A model generated the notes under the pieces. That model saw nothing but the letters and a program-made list of their open reading frames with translations. It was not told where the DNA came from and did not search any database. A stretch of DNA of 24,006 bases from NCBI GenBank assembly GCA_032250585.1, contig JAVVFH010000024.1, positions 1 to 24,006 on the forward strand. Direction: 5' to 3'. The DNA comes from JAVVFH01 sp032250585 (GTDB taxonomy: Bacteria; Pseudomonadota; Gammaproteobacteria; Xanthomonadales; SZUA-36). Below, one piece after another: positions 13,718 to 22,179 of the stretch. The stretch's first letter is position 1, and each line of letters opens with the position of its first letter. The position numbers were made by a program, and so were the translations under genes.

Positions 13718-15937
13718 TTACTCGGTGACCTCCTCGCCTGCGAGCAAGCCGCGGCGTTCGAGCAGTGGCTGGATGTCCGGTTCCTTGCCGGCGAAATCGC
13801 GGAACAGCTGCATCGCATCCTTGCTGCCGCCCTGAGACAATACCGTCGCCCGGAAATAGTCGCCGTTTTCGCGTTTCAATCCGCCGTTTTCCTTCATCCA
13901 CTTGACGCTTTCGGCGTCCAGCACTTCGCTCCAGATATACGAGTAGTAGCCGGCCGAATAGCCGCCCATGCTGTGCGAGAAATAGGTCGACCGGTAGCGC
14001 GGTGGAACCGGTCCGTAGTCGATACCGGCCTGCGCCAGGCAGTCGGCTTCGAAGTCCAGGATATCCTCGGCGGCCGGAACCTTTTCCGGGCCCAGCGTGT
14101 GATAGCACAGGTCGAGGATGGACGCAGCCAGGTACTCGGTGGTGCGATAACCTTCGTTGAAGGTGTCCGCCTCCAGCACGCGGTCGAGCAGTTCCTGTGG
14201 AATCTGTTCACCGGTTTCATGGTGCAGCGCGTAGTTGGCCAGGATTTCCGGCCAGGTCGCCCACATTTCGTTCACCTGCGAGGGATACTCGACGAAATCC
14301 CGTGGCACCGAGGTGCCGGAGAAACTCGGATAGGTTACGTCGGAGAACATGCCGTGCAGGGCATGGCCGAATTCATGGAACAGGGTGGTGACTTCGTCCA
14401 GCGTCATCAGCGTCGGCTCACCCGCGGGCGGCTTCTGAACGTTCAGGTGGTTGGCGACGACCGGCCGGGTGCCCAGCAGATGCGACTGCGCGACGTAGGC
14501 GTTCATCCAGGCTCCGCCGCGCTTGGAGGGGCGCGCGTAGAAGTCACCGAGAAAGATGGCCAGGCGCTCGCCGTCGGCATCGAATACTTCGAACACACGC
14601 ACGTCTGGATGGTAGACCGGCAGGTCGTGGCGCTCTGTGAAGCTCAGGCCGAAGAGTTTGCCCGCCGCATGGAACACGCCGTTGATCAGGACGCTGTCGA
14701 TTTCGAAGTAGGGTTTGATCTGGTCCGCGTCAAAATCGTATCTCTCCTGGCGGACTTTTTCGGCGTAGTAGGGCCAGTCCCAGGAACGCAGTTCGAAGGG
14801 CTCTTCCGCACTGCGGTCGATCATGGCCTGCAGATCCTGCCCTTCCTTGCGGGCATTGGCCACAGCCACCGGCGTGAGCTTGCCGAGCATGTCATCGACG
14901 GCCTCGATCGAACCGGCGGTGCGCTCTTCCAGCACGTAATCGGCGTGGGTGTCGTAACCGAGCATGCCGGCTTTTTCGGCACGCAGGGCGACGATGCGCG
15001 ACACGAGCTCGCGGTTGTCGTACTCGTTGCCGCGGCTGCCTCGTGCCAGCGAGGCGCGCATCAACTTTTCGCGGACTTCACGCCTGGCCAGTGAACTGAG
15101 CTGCGGTTGGCTGGAAAAATTTTTCAGGCCAAGCAGGTATTTTCCTTCCATGCCTCGCTCTGCCGCTTCGTTGGCCGCCGCCTGGACCTGGGTTTTGCTC
15201 AAACCTTCCAGTTCGGCTGCGGTATTGATCACGACCGCCGATGCATTGACTTCCTTGAGCACGTTCTGTGAAAACTCGGTGCTCAGGCGGGCCAGTTGGG
15301 CATTGATTTCGCGCAGTCGTTGTTTTTCATCCTCCGACAGGCGCGCGCCGGCACGCACGAAGTCGCGGTGGTATTCTTCCAGCAAGCGCATCTGTTCGTC
15401 GTCCAGGTCCAGTTCCTCACGGCGCTGGAACAGTGCGTCTACCCGCGCGAACAGGGCGGGGTTGAGCAGCATGGCGTCGGTGTGCGCGCTTAGCCGGGGC
15501 GACATATCACGCTGGATCGCCTCGCGATTATCGTTGGTGTCGGCGCTGACCAGGCTGAAAAAGACGCGGCTGGCGCGGTCGAGCAGGCGGCCGCTGCGTT
15601 CCAGCGCAACGATCGTGTTGTCAAAGCTGGGCGGTTCCGGGTTGTCGGCAATCGTTTCGACTTCTCCGATCTGTTCGGCCATGCCACGCTCCATCGCCGG
15701 GACGAAGTGCTCGTCCTTGATTTCGTCGAACGGCGGCATCTGGAATGGCAGTGTCGAAACTTCGAAAAAGGGATTCTCGTCGGCATCGCTTTGCTCTTCG
15801 GCAATCATCTCGTCCACTTCTGCTGCGGCTTGCTGAGCCTGATCGCTCACCTCGCCAGTGGTTTCCTGTTCCGCTCCGCCGCAGGCGGTCAGAACGGCAG
15901 TGGCAATCGTCGTTGTCAAAATTCGTGTGAGGTTCAC
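13718..15937 (-). CDS. M3-family zinc oligopeptidase, exported lipoprotein
   Basis: A 739-residue metallopeptidase of family M3 (oligopeptidase A/peptidyl-dipeptidase Dcp group). A signal peptide of the lipoprotein type ends at LTAC, with Cys19 as the lipidation site. An acidic, Ala/Glu/Gln-rich linker (about 20-55) precedes the helical M3 domain. The zinc site is complete: His521 and His525 in HEFGH, and Glu550 in the FVEYPSQ segment, 25 residues later as expected. The length matches exported Dcp-like enzymes, which trim peptides in the periplasm. The start is GTG at 15937, with AAAGG 8 nt upstream; a TATTAT at 15969-15974 on the minus strand may be the -10. The gene converges on the Yip1 gene and diverges from the cytochrome gene. 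Confidence in the family is high; the substrate range is unknown. Confidence 0.92.
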   Translation of the reverse strand: MNLTRILTTTIATAVLTACGGAEQETTGEVSDQAQQAAAEVDEMIAEEQSDADENPFFEVSTLPFQMPPFDEIKDEHFVPAMERGMAEQIGEVETIADNPEPPSFDNTIVALERSGRLLDRASRVFFSLVSADTNDNREAIQRDMSPRLSAHTDAMLLNPALFARVDALFQRREELDLDDEQMRLLEEYHRDFVRAGARLSEDEKQRLREINAQLARLSTEFSQNVLKEVNASAVVINTAAELEGLSKTQVQAAANEAAERGMEGKYLLGLKNFSSQPQLSSLARREVREKLMRASLARGSRGNEYDNRELVSRIVALRAEKAGMLGYDTHADYVLEERTAGSIEAVDDMLGKLTPVAVANARKEGQDLQAMIDRSAEEPFELRSWDWPYYAEKVRQERYDFDADQIKPYFEIDSVLINGVFHAAGKLFGLSFTERHDLPVYHPDVRVFEVFDADGERLAIFLGDFYARPSKRGGAWMNAYVAQSHLLGTRPVVANHLNVQKPPAGEPTLMTLDEVTTLFHEFGHALHGMFSDVTYPSFSGTSVPRDFVEYPSQVNEMWATWPEILANYALHHETGEQIPQELLDRVLEADTFNEGYRTTEYLAASILDLCYHTLGPEKVPAAEDILDFEADCLAQAGIDYGPVPPRYRSTYFSHSMGGYSAGYYSYIWSEVLDAESVKWMKENGGLKRENGDYFRATVLSQGGSKDAMQLFRDFAGKEPDIQPLLERRGLLAGEEVTE

Positions 15938-16080
15938 AATGGGTACCTTTCGTCAGGGGCAACCTTGAATAATAGCAAAAACGCGCTCGCGTCGAAGCCG
16001 TCATGCGCACTGGTTGTTGATCTCGTTCGCCCCCATTGAAGACTCTGGACATACCCAAACGATCACAAGGAGCAGAGAGC

Positions 16081-16587
16081 ATGGACATCAAGACTCGCCT
16101 GGTTTACTTGACGCTGGTGTTTTCACTGGCTGCGGCGGCGACATTGCCTGCGGATACTGCCGATGAGGCGGCCAAAGCCGATCCGGTGACCGCTGCACTG
16201 TCGGGCGAAACCCGCGCGTTGCTGATCCGCGAGATGCAGGCCATCGACGCGGCCATGGGCCACGTTCACCGCGCGCTGGTGACCGGTGATCACGGCACGG
16301 TGGTCGACCAGGCCAGGAGCATTCACGACAGTTTCGTGCTCGCACAGGAGATGAGCGACGCGCAGCGCCATGAGATTCACAGCCGGTTGCCGGCGGATTT
16401 CCTGCAGAAGGATCAGGCCTTCCACGCGCTGGCCGGGCGCCTCGTCGAGGCGGGCCGGCACGCTGATGCGCGCCTGCAGCGCCTGTGGTTCGGCGAAATG
16501 ACCCGCGCCTGCCAGGAATGTCATGCACAGCACGCCGGCGCGCGGTTCCCGGGCCTGAAGGAATCCGCCGGCGGTACGCGTCCCTGA
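16081..16587 (+). CDS. Periplasmic cytochrome c'-like haem protein
   Basis: A 168-residue protein with a signal peptide (hydrophobic stretch about residues 8-24, likely cleaved near ALPA/TLPA). It continues as an all-helical domain of about 130 residues, with a single haem-attachment motif C144-QE-C147-H148 close to the C-terminus. One CxxCH at the end of a four-helix bundle is the layout of cytochrome c' and related class II cytochromes, which bind NO or act in electron transfer. The ATG at 16081 has AAGGAG 8 nt upstream; an in-frame start at 16036 would spoil the signal peptide. The gene is divergent from the M3 peptidase. The protein has fewer conserved N-terminal features than classical cytochrome c', so I give a 'like' assignment only. 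Confidence 0.75.
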   Translation: MDIKTRLVYLTLVFSLAAAATLPADTADEAAKADPVTAALSGETRALLIREMQAIDAAMGHVHRALVTGDHGTVVDQARSIHDSFVLAQEMSDAQRHEIHSRLPADFLQKDQAFHALAGRLVEAGRHADARLQRLWFGEMTRACQECHAQHAGARFPGLKESAGGTRP

Positions 16588-16826
16588 AGGCCCGGGACGA
16601 TACGGAGCGGGGCCGGTATACGGCAGCCGCAGCACGCAGAATCGCCACGGCCGGACGGCTGTGAAACCGCCTACTCGCTGGATCGCTCCGAGCGCATCGC
16701 CGGGACGGACGGTGCGGCCGCCCGCCAAGAGCGCTGCGGGGCGGCCGATCAGGGTGCCGCCGCTTGCGCTTGCGCGGTGGCGCCATGAGAATGATGGGGC
16801 TCCTCGCTAAAAACAGGAGACCGTTC

Positions 16827-17945
16827 ATGTTACCCGTTATCCTCGAAAATCCCAGTGCCAACGCGCTCCTGTGGCTGCTTGTCGCCTTCGTCGGCGTCTG
16901 GGTCCTCGTCAAGACGGCGATGCTGGTGATCCGCCGACTGGGGCGCTATCGTTGGGAAACCTGGATCGAAGCTGGCCTCGGCGCGGTGGACGCCCCCTTG
17001 CTGCTGGGAATGCCCGCAGCCGCGGTGATGCTCGTCACTCCGCTGACGCGGCTTTCTGAACAGACCGCCGAACTGGTGCGCCATGCGGCCTCGGTGGGCG
17101 TGATCATCGCGATGGGCTGGCTGGTCGTCGCGATCACCGTGATCGCGCGGCGCGCGGTCGAGGCGCGCTACCAGATGGACGTCGCCGACAACTACCTGGC
17201 CCGCTCGGTGAACACCAAGTTCCGCGTGCTCACGCGCATATTCATCCTGCTGGTCACGATCGTCACCACCGGCGCGGTGCTGATGACCTTTCCTTCCATC
17301 CGCACGGTCGGCGCGGGCCTGCTGGCCTCGGCGGGCGTCGCCGGCCTGATCGTCGGCCTGGCGGCACGACCGTTCATCGAGACGGCCCTCGCGTCGATCC
17401 AGATCGCGCTCACCCAGCCGATCAAGCTCGATGACGTGCTGATCATCGAAGGCGAGTGGGGTCGGGTCGAGGAAATCCGCTCCACCTACGTGGTGGTGCG
17501 CATCTGGGACGACCGGCGCCTGATCGTGCCGCTGACACACTTCATCAGCCAGCCATTCCAGAACTGGACCCGGCGCAACGCGGACATCACCGGCGTGGTC
17601 ACCGTGACGGTCGATTACCGAACGCCGGTCGAAGCGGTACGCGCGGCGATGAAACCCGTCATCGAAGATCACCCCGACTGGGACCAGCGTTTCTGGAATG
17701 TGCAGATCACCGATGCCGACGCGCACGGGATGACACTGCGTATTTTGTGTACCGCTGGCGACGCTTCGGCCGCCTGGAATCTGCGCTGCGACCTGCGCGA
17801 AGCCCTGATCGGCTGGCTGAACGAACATCATCCCGAGAGCCTGCCGCGGGTCCGCGCGGAAATCGAGCGCGACGGTAGCAAAAAAATTCAGCAAGGAGTC
17901 GACGACAGCCGGCTGGAGGCAGACAGCCGGGCGGAAATCGTATAA
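16827..17945 (+). CDS. MscS-family mechanosensitive channel
   Basis: A 372-residue inner-membrane protein. Three to four N-terminal helices (residues about 10-150) precede the pore-lining helix. That helix reads GAGLLASAGVAGLIVGLAARPF and has the Gly/Ala periodicity of MscS TM3. The MscS beta domain follows, with PIKLDDVLIIEGEWGRVEEI, TYVVVRIWDDRRLIVPLTHF and the QPFQNWTR segment, and then an alpha/beta C-terminal domain. It would release solutes on hypo-osmotic shock. I chose the ATG at 16827, with AGGAGA 6 nt upstream; a longer frame to 16764 adds an arginine-rich stretch with no ribosome site. The 239-bp gap before it shows no gene. rnhB starts 12 bp after the stop, so the two are probably co-transcribed. 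It is larger than E. coli MscS (286 residues), like YbdG-type members. Confidence 0.88.
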   Translation: MLPVILENPSANALLWLLVAFVGVWVLVKTAMLVIRRLGRYRWETWIEAGLGAVDAPLLLGMPAAAVMLVTPLTRLSEQTAELVRHAASVGVIIAMGWLVVAITVIARRAVEARYQMDVADNYLARSVNTKFRVLTRIFILLVTIVTTGAVLMTFPSIRTVGAGLLASAGVAGLIVGLAARPFIETALASIQIALTQPIKLDDVLIIEGEWGRVEEIRSTYVVVRIWDDRRLIVPLTHFISQPFQNWTRRNADITGVVTVTVDYRTPVEAVRAAMKPVIEDHPDWDQRFWNVQITDADAHGMTLRILCTAGDASAAWNLRCDLREALIGWLNEHHPESLPRVRAEIERDGSKKIQQGVDDSRLEADSRAEIV

Positions 17946-17957
17946 CCTCGCGCCATC

Positions 17958-18878
17958 ATGCCTGTTCACACGCCGCTGCCCAAATGGCCTACCCTGAACC
18001 TGGAACGCGGCTGTGAAGGCCGGGTTTGCGGCGTCGACGAGGCAGGCTGCGCGCCGCTCGCCGGCCCGGTGGTGGCGGCGGCCGTGGTTTTGCCGGCCGG
18101 TCCCAAGCCCCGCAAGTTGCGAGGACTGACCGATTCGAAACTGCTGTCGGCCCACCAGCGGGAGCACTACTTCGACATCATCCGGCACATCGCCGAGGTC
18201 GGCGTGGGGCTGGCGAGCGTCGGGGAAATCGAGCGGCTGAATATTTTCCACGCCGACATGCTGGCCATGCAGCGCGCGGTCGAAGCGCTGGCGGACCCGC
18301 CGGATTTCGCACTGGTGGACGGTCGCTCCACGCCGGCGCTCGGATGCGCGGTCAAAGCCGTGGTCAAGGGCGACCGGCGTTCGCTGTCCATTGCTGCCGC
18401 CTCGGTGATTGCCAAGGTCGTTCGCGACCGCCTGATGCGCAAGTTAGCCGTGCAGTACCCGGCCTACGGCTGGCACACGAACGCGGGCTACGGCACGGAC
18501 GCGCACTACCTCGGCTTGCTGCGCAAAGGCCCGACCGAACACCACCGGCGGGGTTTCGCCCCGCTCAATACCCTGTTCGGCCCCGGCGGGTCGGCGCTGG
18601 CGAAATTTCGGTTTTGCCGATTGCGGGAAAAGCCCGATGTCGGGCGGTTGAAACTGCTGGAATTGCGCCGCGATTTGCATGCCGTGTTCGACGGTTCCGG
18701 GCACCACCTCGGCGTGGTCAAAAATTTGCGCGGCCGCTGGACCTTCCAGGCGATCGGTTACGACGACGAGCAGGAACCCGTGCCGGCCGGCGGACCCTGC
18801 AGCGGCTGGCACGGCGAACGGCTCGACAAGCCGGAGCTGCGCATGCTCGCCCGTCTGCTAGGTCGCGCGCTTGAGTAA
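17958..18878 (+). CDS. rnhB: Ribonuclease HII with variant GRG motif and C-terminal extension
   Basis: A 306-residue protein whose first ~207 residues are RNase HII, which cuts RNA in RNA-DNA hybrids and single ribonucleotides in DNA. The acidic catalytic set is complete: Asp27 and Glu28 (VDEAG), Asp121 (ALVDG) and Asp157 (KVVRD). The C-terminal family block YGWHTNAGYGT...HHRRGFAP is present. Two things are odd. The GRG motif that reads the ribonucleotide junction (usual VDEAGRGPLAGP) is G30-C31-A32 here. Also, about 100 extra residues follow (208-306), with a conserved-looking WTFQAIGYDDEQEP and SGWHGERLDKPEL segment that I do not recognise; normal RNase HII ends near 200-230. The start at 17958 has no clear ribosome site and may be coupled to the MscS gene 12 bp upstream. 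The 3' end overlaps the convergent gene by 21 bp. Confidence 0.85.
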   Translation: MPVHTPLPKWPTLNLERGCEGRVCGVDEAGCAPLAGPVVAAAVVLPAGPKPRKLRGLTDSKLLSAHQREHYFDIIRHIAEVGVGLASVGEIERLNIFHADMLAMQRAVEALADPPDFALVDGRSTPALGCAVKAVVKGDRRSLSIAAASVIAKVVRDRLMRKLAVQYPAYGWHTNAGYGTDAHYLGLLRKGPTEHHRRGFAPLNTLFGPGGSALAKFRFCRLREKPDVGRLKLLELRRDLHAVFDGSGHHLGVVKNLRGRWTFQAIGYDDEQEPVPAGGPCSGWHGERLDKPELRMLARLLGRALE

Positions 18879-19343
18879 ACCGTACACGGTGGCCAACAAC
18901 CCAAGCACCATGCCGGTGGAGCCGAGTATGGCAAGCACCTCGCCCAGCGCGGCGGCGGGGCCGATTTGCAGCAGCACACCGAACGGGAACAGCGCGGCGC
19001 TGAGGGCCAGCAGCCAGGCCAGCACGATGCGCTGCTTGGCGGTAAACGCCAAACGGTTGAAGACCAGCCCCAGCACGATCAGGATCAGTGCCAACATGCC
19101 CCAATGGCCGTGGGAATGGATTTCATTGCGGTATTCCCGGCTGAGGGCCTCATAAGCCTCAAAGGATTCAAACGCGGCCTGGAGATCGCCGCGGGCGGCT
19201 TCCGTAAATCCGTTCGCCATCAAGGTGCCCATGCCCACCAGGGTCTGGTGTTCGTCGAAGACGGCATAGCCGACACCGAAGAACATGGTCATGGCGATCA
19301 GGGCGAGGCCCGTCGCGATCAGAATCCTGGCCGGGCCGTTCAT
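18858..19343 (-). CDS. Four-helix membrane protein with intramembrane HxH motif (single module)
   Basis: A 161-residue membrane protein I cannot place in a named family. The order is helix 1 (about 7-28), an outside loop of ~45 residues rich in charged and aromatic residues, then EIHSHGHWG (His76, 78, 80) leading directly into helix 2, helix 3 with the motif ALFPFGVLLQIG (117-128), and helix 4 with GSTGMVLGLLATVYGLL. The same layout occurs twice in the protein encoded just upstream (19340-20443), and the two genes overlap by four bases (ATGA), so they are surely co-expressed and probably form a complex. Paired histidines at a membrane face suggest haem or metal binding, but no reaction can be named. 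The 3' end overlaps rnhB tail to tail by 21 bp. Confidence 0.75.
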   Translation of the reverse strand: MNGPARILIATGLALIAMTMFFGVGYAVFDEHQTLVGMGTLMANGFTEAARGDLQAAFESFEAYEALSREYRNEIHSHGHWGMLALILIVLGLVFNRLAFTAKQRIVLAWLLALSAALFPFGVLLQIGPAAALGEVLAILGSTGMVLGLLATVYGLLKRAT

Positions 19344-20443
19344 GCTGCACCTCCCGAGTGGCTGTCTTTAACACCGGTGTACCGCAGCAGGCCAAACAAC
19401 ATCGCCAGCAGCGCCACAATGGTACCGAAGCCGGCGAGGTCCGCCACGATGCTGCCGACAATCCCGACTTTCAGTTCCAGCAAAATGCCCACCGGCAGCC
19501 CGAACGCGCTGATCACCGCGACCCGCGCCCAGCGCTTTTTCCAGGTTTCCGAGTAGTAGACGAAGAATTGAACGAACGACAGCAGCAACAGCAGGATGCC
19601 CATTTCGTTGATGTGCGTGTGGGTCGCGATATTGATGGCGCGGTACATCTGGTACACACCGTAGGCCCCGAAGTCGGCGTCCAGCAGTGCGGTCTGTTGC
19701 GCGGCGGCGTGGCCGACGATGTCCTTGAGAATCGCCACCTCCGATGTCGCTTGGCCGGACACGCCCCAGGCCGCGTAGGCCGCGCCGTACAGAAAACCCC
19801 ACACCAGCAGCAGCAAGCCACCTGCCAACAGTGTCCTCGAAGCCGGGTCGCCGCCTTGCAGAAACGCCGGCGTCGGGAGCACCGTTTTTGTGTTCCTGAA
19901 ATATTTCCACAAGCCCCACAGGCTGAGAACAACCGCGACGCCCAGCAGGAAGCCGAACAGATCGGCAAGAATGCTGGCCCAGCCAATGTGTTCCAGTGGG
20001 CTGAACGCCAGGCCGACGTAGTGGATCGCGAAAATCGACGGCGGCAGCAGGAACGTGCTGGCGATATACAGCCAGGCCAATTGCAGTTTTTGCCGTGCGC
20101 CGAAAGCCATCCAGGGTTGCAGTACGGCCAGCAGCAGGGCCAGGTAGCCCATGTGGATCATGTGCGAATGCGCGTCAATCTTGGTGCCGCGATTCTCGAG
20201 GTAACCCCCGATGGCCGCGAAGCGGCCCATGATGCCGTCCGCATCGCCGGCCGGAATCAGCAGCGCTGCTTCGTACATCGCCTGGCCGATGCGGGCATTG
20301 TTCGGGTGCAGCACGAACATGGCGAAAATATCGCCGAACAGCATGCCGACGGCGACCGCCAGCAAACCGCCGATGATCAGCACACGCTGAGCGCTGCTGG
20401 CCAGCGCGTCCTCCGATTCAGGAATAAATGCATCCTCAACCAT
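19340..20443 (-). CDS. Eight-helix membrane protein, tandem duplication of the HxH module
   Basis: A 367-residue membrane protein made of two copies of one module. Module A (about 20-185): helix 1, a ~50-residue loop, IDAHSHMIHMGYLALLL (His92, 94, 97) into helix 2, helix 3 with FLLPPSIFAIHYVG, and helix 4. Module B (about 203-355): helix 1, a loop, IATHTHINEMGILLLLL (His275, 277), FGLPVGILLELKVG and helix 4. Shared features are HxH, then three to four residues, then Gly, Leu-rich helix 2, and the L-P-x-x-I/V-hydrophobic turn in helix 3. The small co-encoded protein is a third copy. The ATG at 20443 has AGGAGG with 5 nt spacing; the frame upstream to 20569 is non-membrane noise. I do not recognise the family. 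A haem- or metal-binding role in electron transfer or gas sensing is a guess. Confidence 0.78.
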   Translation of the reverse strand: MVEDAFIPESEDALASSAQRVLIIGGLLAVAVGMLFGDIFAMFVLHPNNARIGQAMYEAALLIPAGDADGIMGRFAAIGGYLENRGTKIDAHSHMIHMGYLALLLAVLQPWMAFGARQKLQLAWLYIASTFLLPPSIFAIHYVGLAFSPLEHIGWASILADLFGFLLGVAVVLSLWGLWKYFRNTKTVLPTPAFLQGGDPASRTLLAGGLLLLVWGFLYGAAYAAWGVSGQATSEVAILKDIVGHAAAQQTALLDADFGAYGVYQMYRAINIATHTHINEMGILLLLLSFVQFFVYYSETWKKRWARVAVISAFGLPVGILLELKVGIVGSIVADLAGFGTIVALLAMLFGLLRYTGVKDSHSGGAA

Positions 20444-20706
20444 GTCAACCTCCTGCACAGACAAAGACCTTGATCGGGAAAGAATAAGAGCCCTTTTTCC
20501 GGAAGTCCACGACTGTCGGCAGACTCGTGCCGCCGGGCGCTTGCGAAGCATGGGAAATCCGGAAGGCACACGAAGCCCGATCCATCGCGACTGAAGCCGG
20601 GATGGAATGGGTCCTTTTCCCGGATCCGACCGCTGGACTATTCGGGTAAAATACCCCGACCGTCTCGTTACGAGGGGCTTTGTCGGTCGAAAAGCAGGAA
20701 GACCGA
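20444..20706. other. Divergent intergenic region between HxH membrane pair and FAD oxidase
   Basis: These 263 bp hold no gene. A small palindrome, GGGTA-AAA-TACCC, lies at 20644-20656 and overlaps TAAAAT (20647-20652), a possible -10 for the FAD oxidase with no good -35. On the minus side, only a weak TATTCT is visible upstream of the membrane gene. The region probably contains both divergent promoters. Confidence 0.5.
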
Positions 20707-22125
20707 ATGGCAGGTATGAATATGAGAGACAGCACCAGGCCGAGGCAAGCCGCGGCCGAAATCAAAACAATCCTGGGCCGGCGATTCATGGTCGGACAGG
20801 CGGCCAGGGATCATCATTCACGTGACGAGTCCTGGCATGAGCCGGCAATGCCCGAGGCGGTCTGCCAGGTTGAATCGGTGAGTGAGGTTTCGCAGGTCGT
20901 TTCCATCTGCCATCGTTACCGCATTCCGGTCATTCCGTTCGGCGCAGGCAGTGGCTGTGAAGGGGGGGTGATTGCCACCAGCGGCGGCTTTGCGATCGAT
21001 CTGGCGCAAATGAACCGCATCCTCGAAGTGAACAATGAAGACGCCGATTGCCGCGTGCAGGCGGGCGTGACACGGCAGCAGCTGAACCGGTACCTGCGCG
21101 ACAGCGGCCTGTTCTTTCCGGTGGATCCGGGCGCCGAGGCGACCTTCGGGGGCATGGCGGCGACCCGTGCGTCCGGAACCAACGCCGTGCGTTACGGCAC
21201 CATGCGCGAGAACGTATTATCCTTGACGGCCGTGATGGCGGATGGCTCGGTCATCCGCACCGGCCAGCGCGCCCGTAAATCATCCGCGGGTTACGACCTG
21301 ACCCGGCTGCTGATCGGCTCGGAGGGCACACTGGGCATCATCGTGGAGCTGGTGCTGCGGCTGTGCGGCCGCCCCGAGGCCATTGCGGCGGCCATGGTCT
21401 CCTTTCCGGACGTGGACACCGCCGTTCATTCCGCGATACAGACCATCCAGTGCGGCATCCCCGTGGCCCGGGTTGAATTGATCAACGCGGCGCAGATGCA
21501 TGCCATCAACCGCTATTCCAAAACCTCGTATCCCGAACAGGCTTCGCTGATCATGGAGTTTCAAGGCAGCGCGCTGGCGGTCGAGGAACAGGCCCGTACG
21601 GTTGCCGAGATCTGTCGTGACGCGGGTGGTTCCGATTTTCGCTGGTCGGCCAACGAGGACGAGCGCCGCCAACTCTGGCATGCGCGTCACATGGCGGCCT
21701 ACGCATCCATGGCCATGCGCCCGAACTCGAAAGCGCTCTCGACCGATGTCTGCGTCCCCATTTCACGGCTGGCCGAATGCATTCGTCAGACGCAGGCCGA
21801 CCTGGACCGCAACTGCGATCTCCCGACCTTCATCCTGGGGCATGTCGGCGACGGGAATTTCCACTGTGTGATGTTGATCGATCCGGAAAGCGCCGCGGAA
21901 CGCAGCCAGGCAGCAGGCATCAGCGAGCGCCTTTCGGCGCGGGCGATCGCGATGGACGGCACCTGCACCGGAGAACACGGCATCGGCATCGGCAAGCGCG
22001 AGTATCTTGAGCAGGAGTTCGGCATCGAGGCGATCGCGGTGATGCGGGCCATCAAGTCGGCGCTGGACCCGCAGCACATCATGAACCCCGGCAAGGTGCT
22101 GTTGCCGTGTGCGCCGCACGGCTGA
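20707..22125 (+). CDS. FAD-binding oxidoreductase of the D-lactate dehydrogenase (cytochrome) / glycolate oxidase GlcD type
   Basis: A 472-residue flavoprotein. The FAD-binding (PP-loop) domain contains IPVIPFGAGSGCEGG, PVDPGAEATFGGMAATRASGT and LLIGSEGTLGII. The C-terminal substrate domain has the HVGDGNFHC motif, TGEHGIGIGKREYL and a terminal DPQHIMNPGKVL. These are the signatures of D-lactate dehydrogenase (cytochrome)/GlcD proteins, which oxidise D-2-hydroxyacids and pass electrons to cytochrome c or quinone. The usual GTSLEG loop is GSGCEG here. I chose the ATG at 20707, with AGGAAG 5 nt upstream; the frame runs back to a TTG at 20680. The protein has no Fe-S domain and no GlcE/GlcF neighbour. 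It is divergent from the HxH membrane pair, whose function may be linked. The substrate could be lactate, glycolate, mandelate-type or another hydroxyacid. Confidence 0.87.
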   Translation: MAGMNMRDSTRPRQAAAEIKTILGRRFMVGQAARDHHSRDESWHEPAMPEAVCQVESVSEVSQVVSICHRYRIPVIPFGAGSGCEGGVIATSGGFAIDLAQMNRILEVNNEDADCRVQAGVTRQQLNRYLRDSGLFFPVDPGAEATFGGMAATRASGTNAVRYGTMRENVLSLTAVMADGSVIRTGQRARKSSAGYDLTRLLIGSEGTLGIIVELVLRLCGRPEAIAAAMVSFPDVDTAVHSAIQTIQCGIPVARVELINAAQMHAINRYSKTSYPEQASLIMEFQGSALAVEEQARTVAEICRDAGGSDFRWSANEDERRQLWHARHMAAYASMAMRPNSKALSTDVCVPISRLAECIRQTQADLDRNCDLPTFILGHVGDGNFHCVMLIDPESAAERSQAAGISERLSARAIAMDGTCTGEHGIGIGKREYLEQEFGIEAIAVMRAIKSALDPQHIMNPGKVLLPCAPHG

Positions 22126-22164
22126 GAGCGCCGGCAGCAGAGCTTACAAGCTGGGTGTAAATCT

Positions 22165-22179
22165 TGCCGATTGTCGGCA
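22165..22179. other. Small hairpin in the gap after the FAD oxidase gene
   Basis: TGCCGA, loop TTG, TCGGCA forms a perfect 6-bp stem 40 nt after the stop codon. No U-tract follows, so a terminator role is uncertain. The rest of the 204-bp gap up to 22329 shows no gene. Confidence 0.25.

Noticed and set aside
13557..13835. 92-residue plus-strand open frame in the gap after the Yip1 gene
   Set aside because: TTG start, no ribosome site, no recognisable family, and its 3' half lies antisense to the M3 peptidase.
16588..16826. Possible small gene in the gap before the MscS-type channel
   Set aside because: Open stretches are Arg/Pro/Ala-rich with no ribosome site or family signature, typical of GC-rich non-coding sequence.
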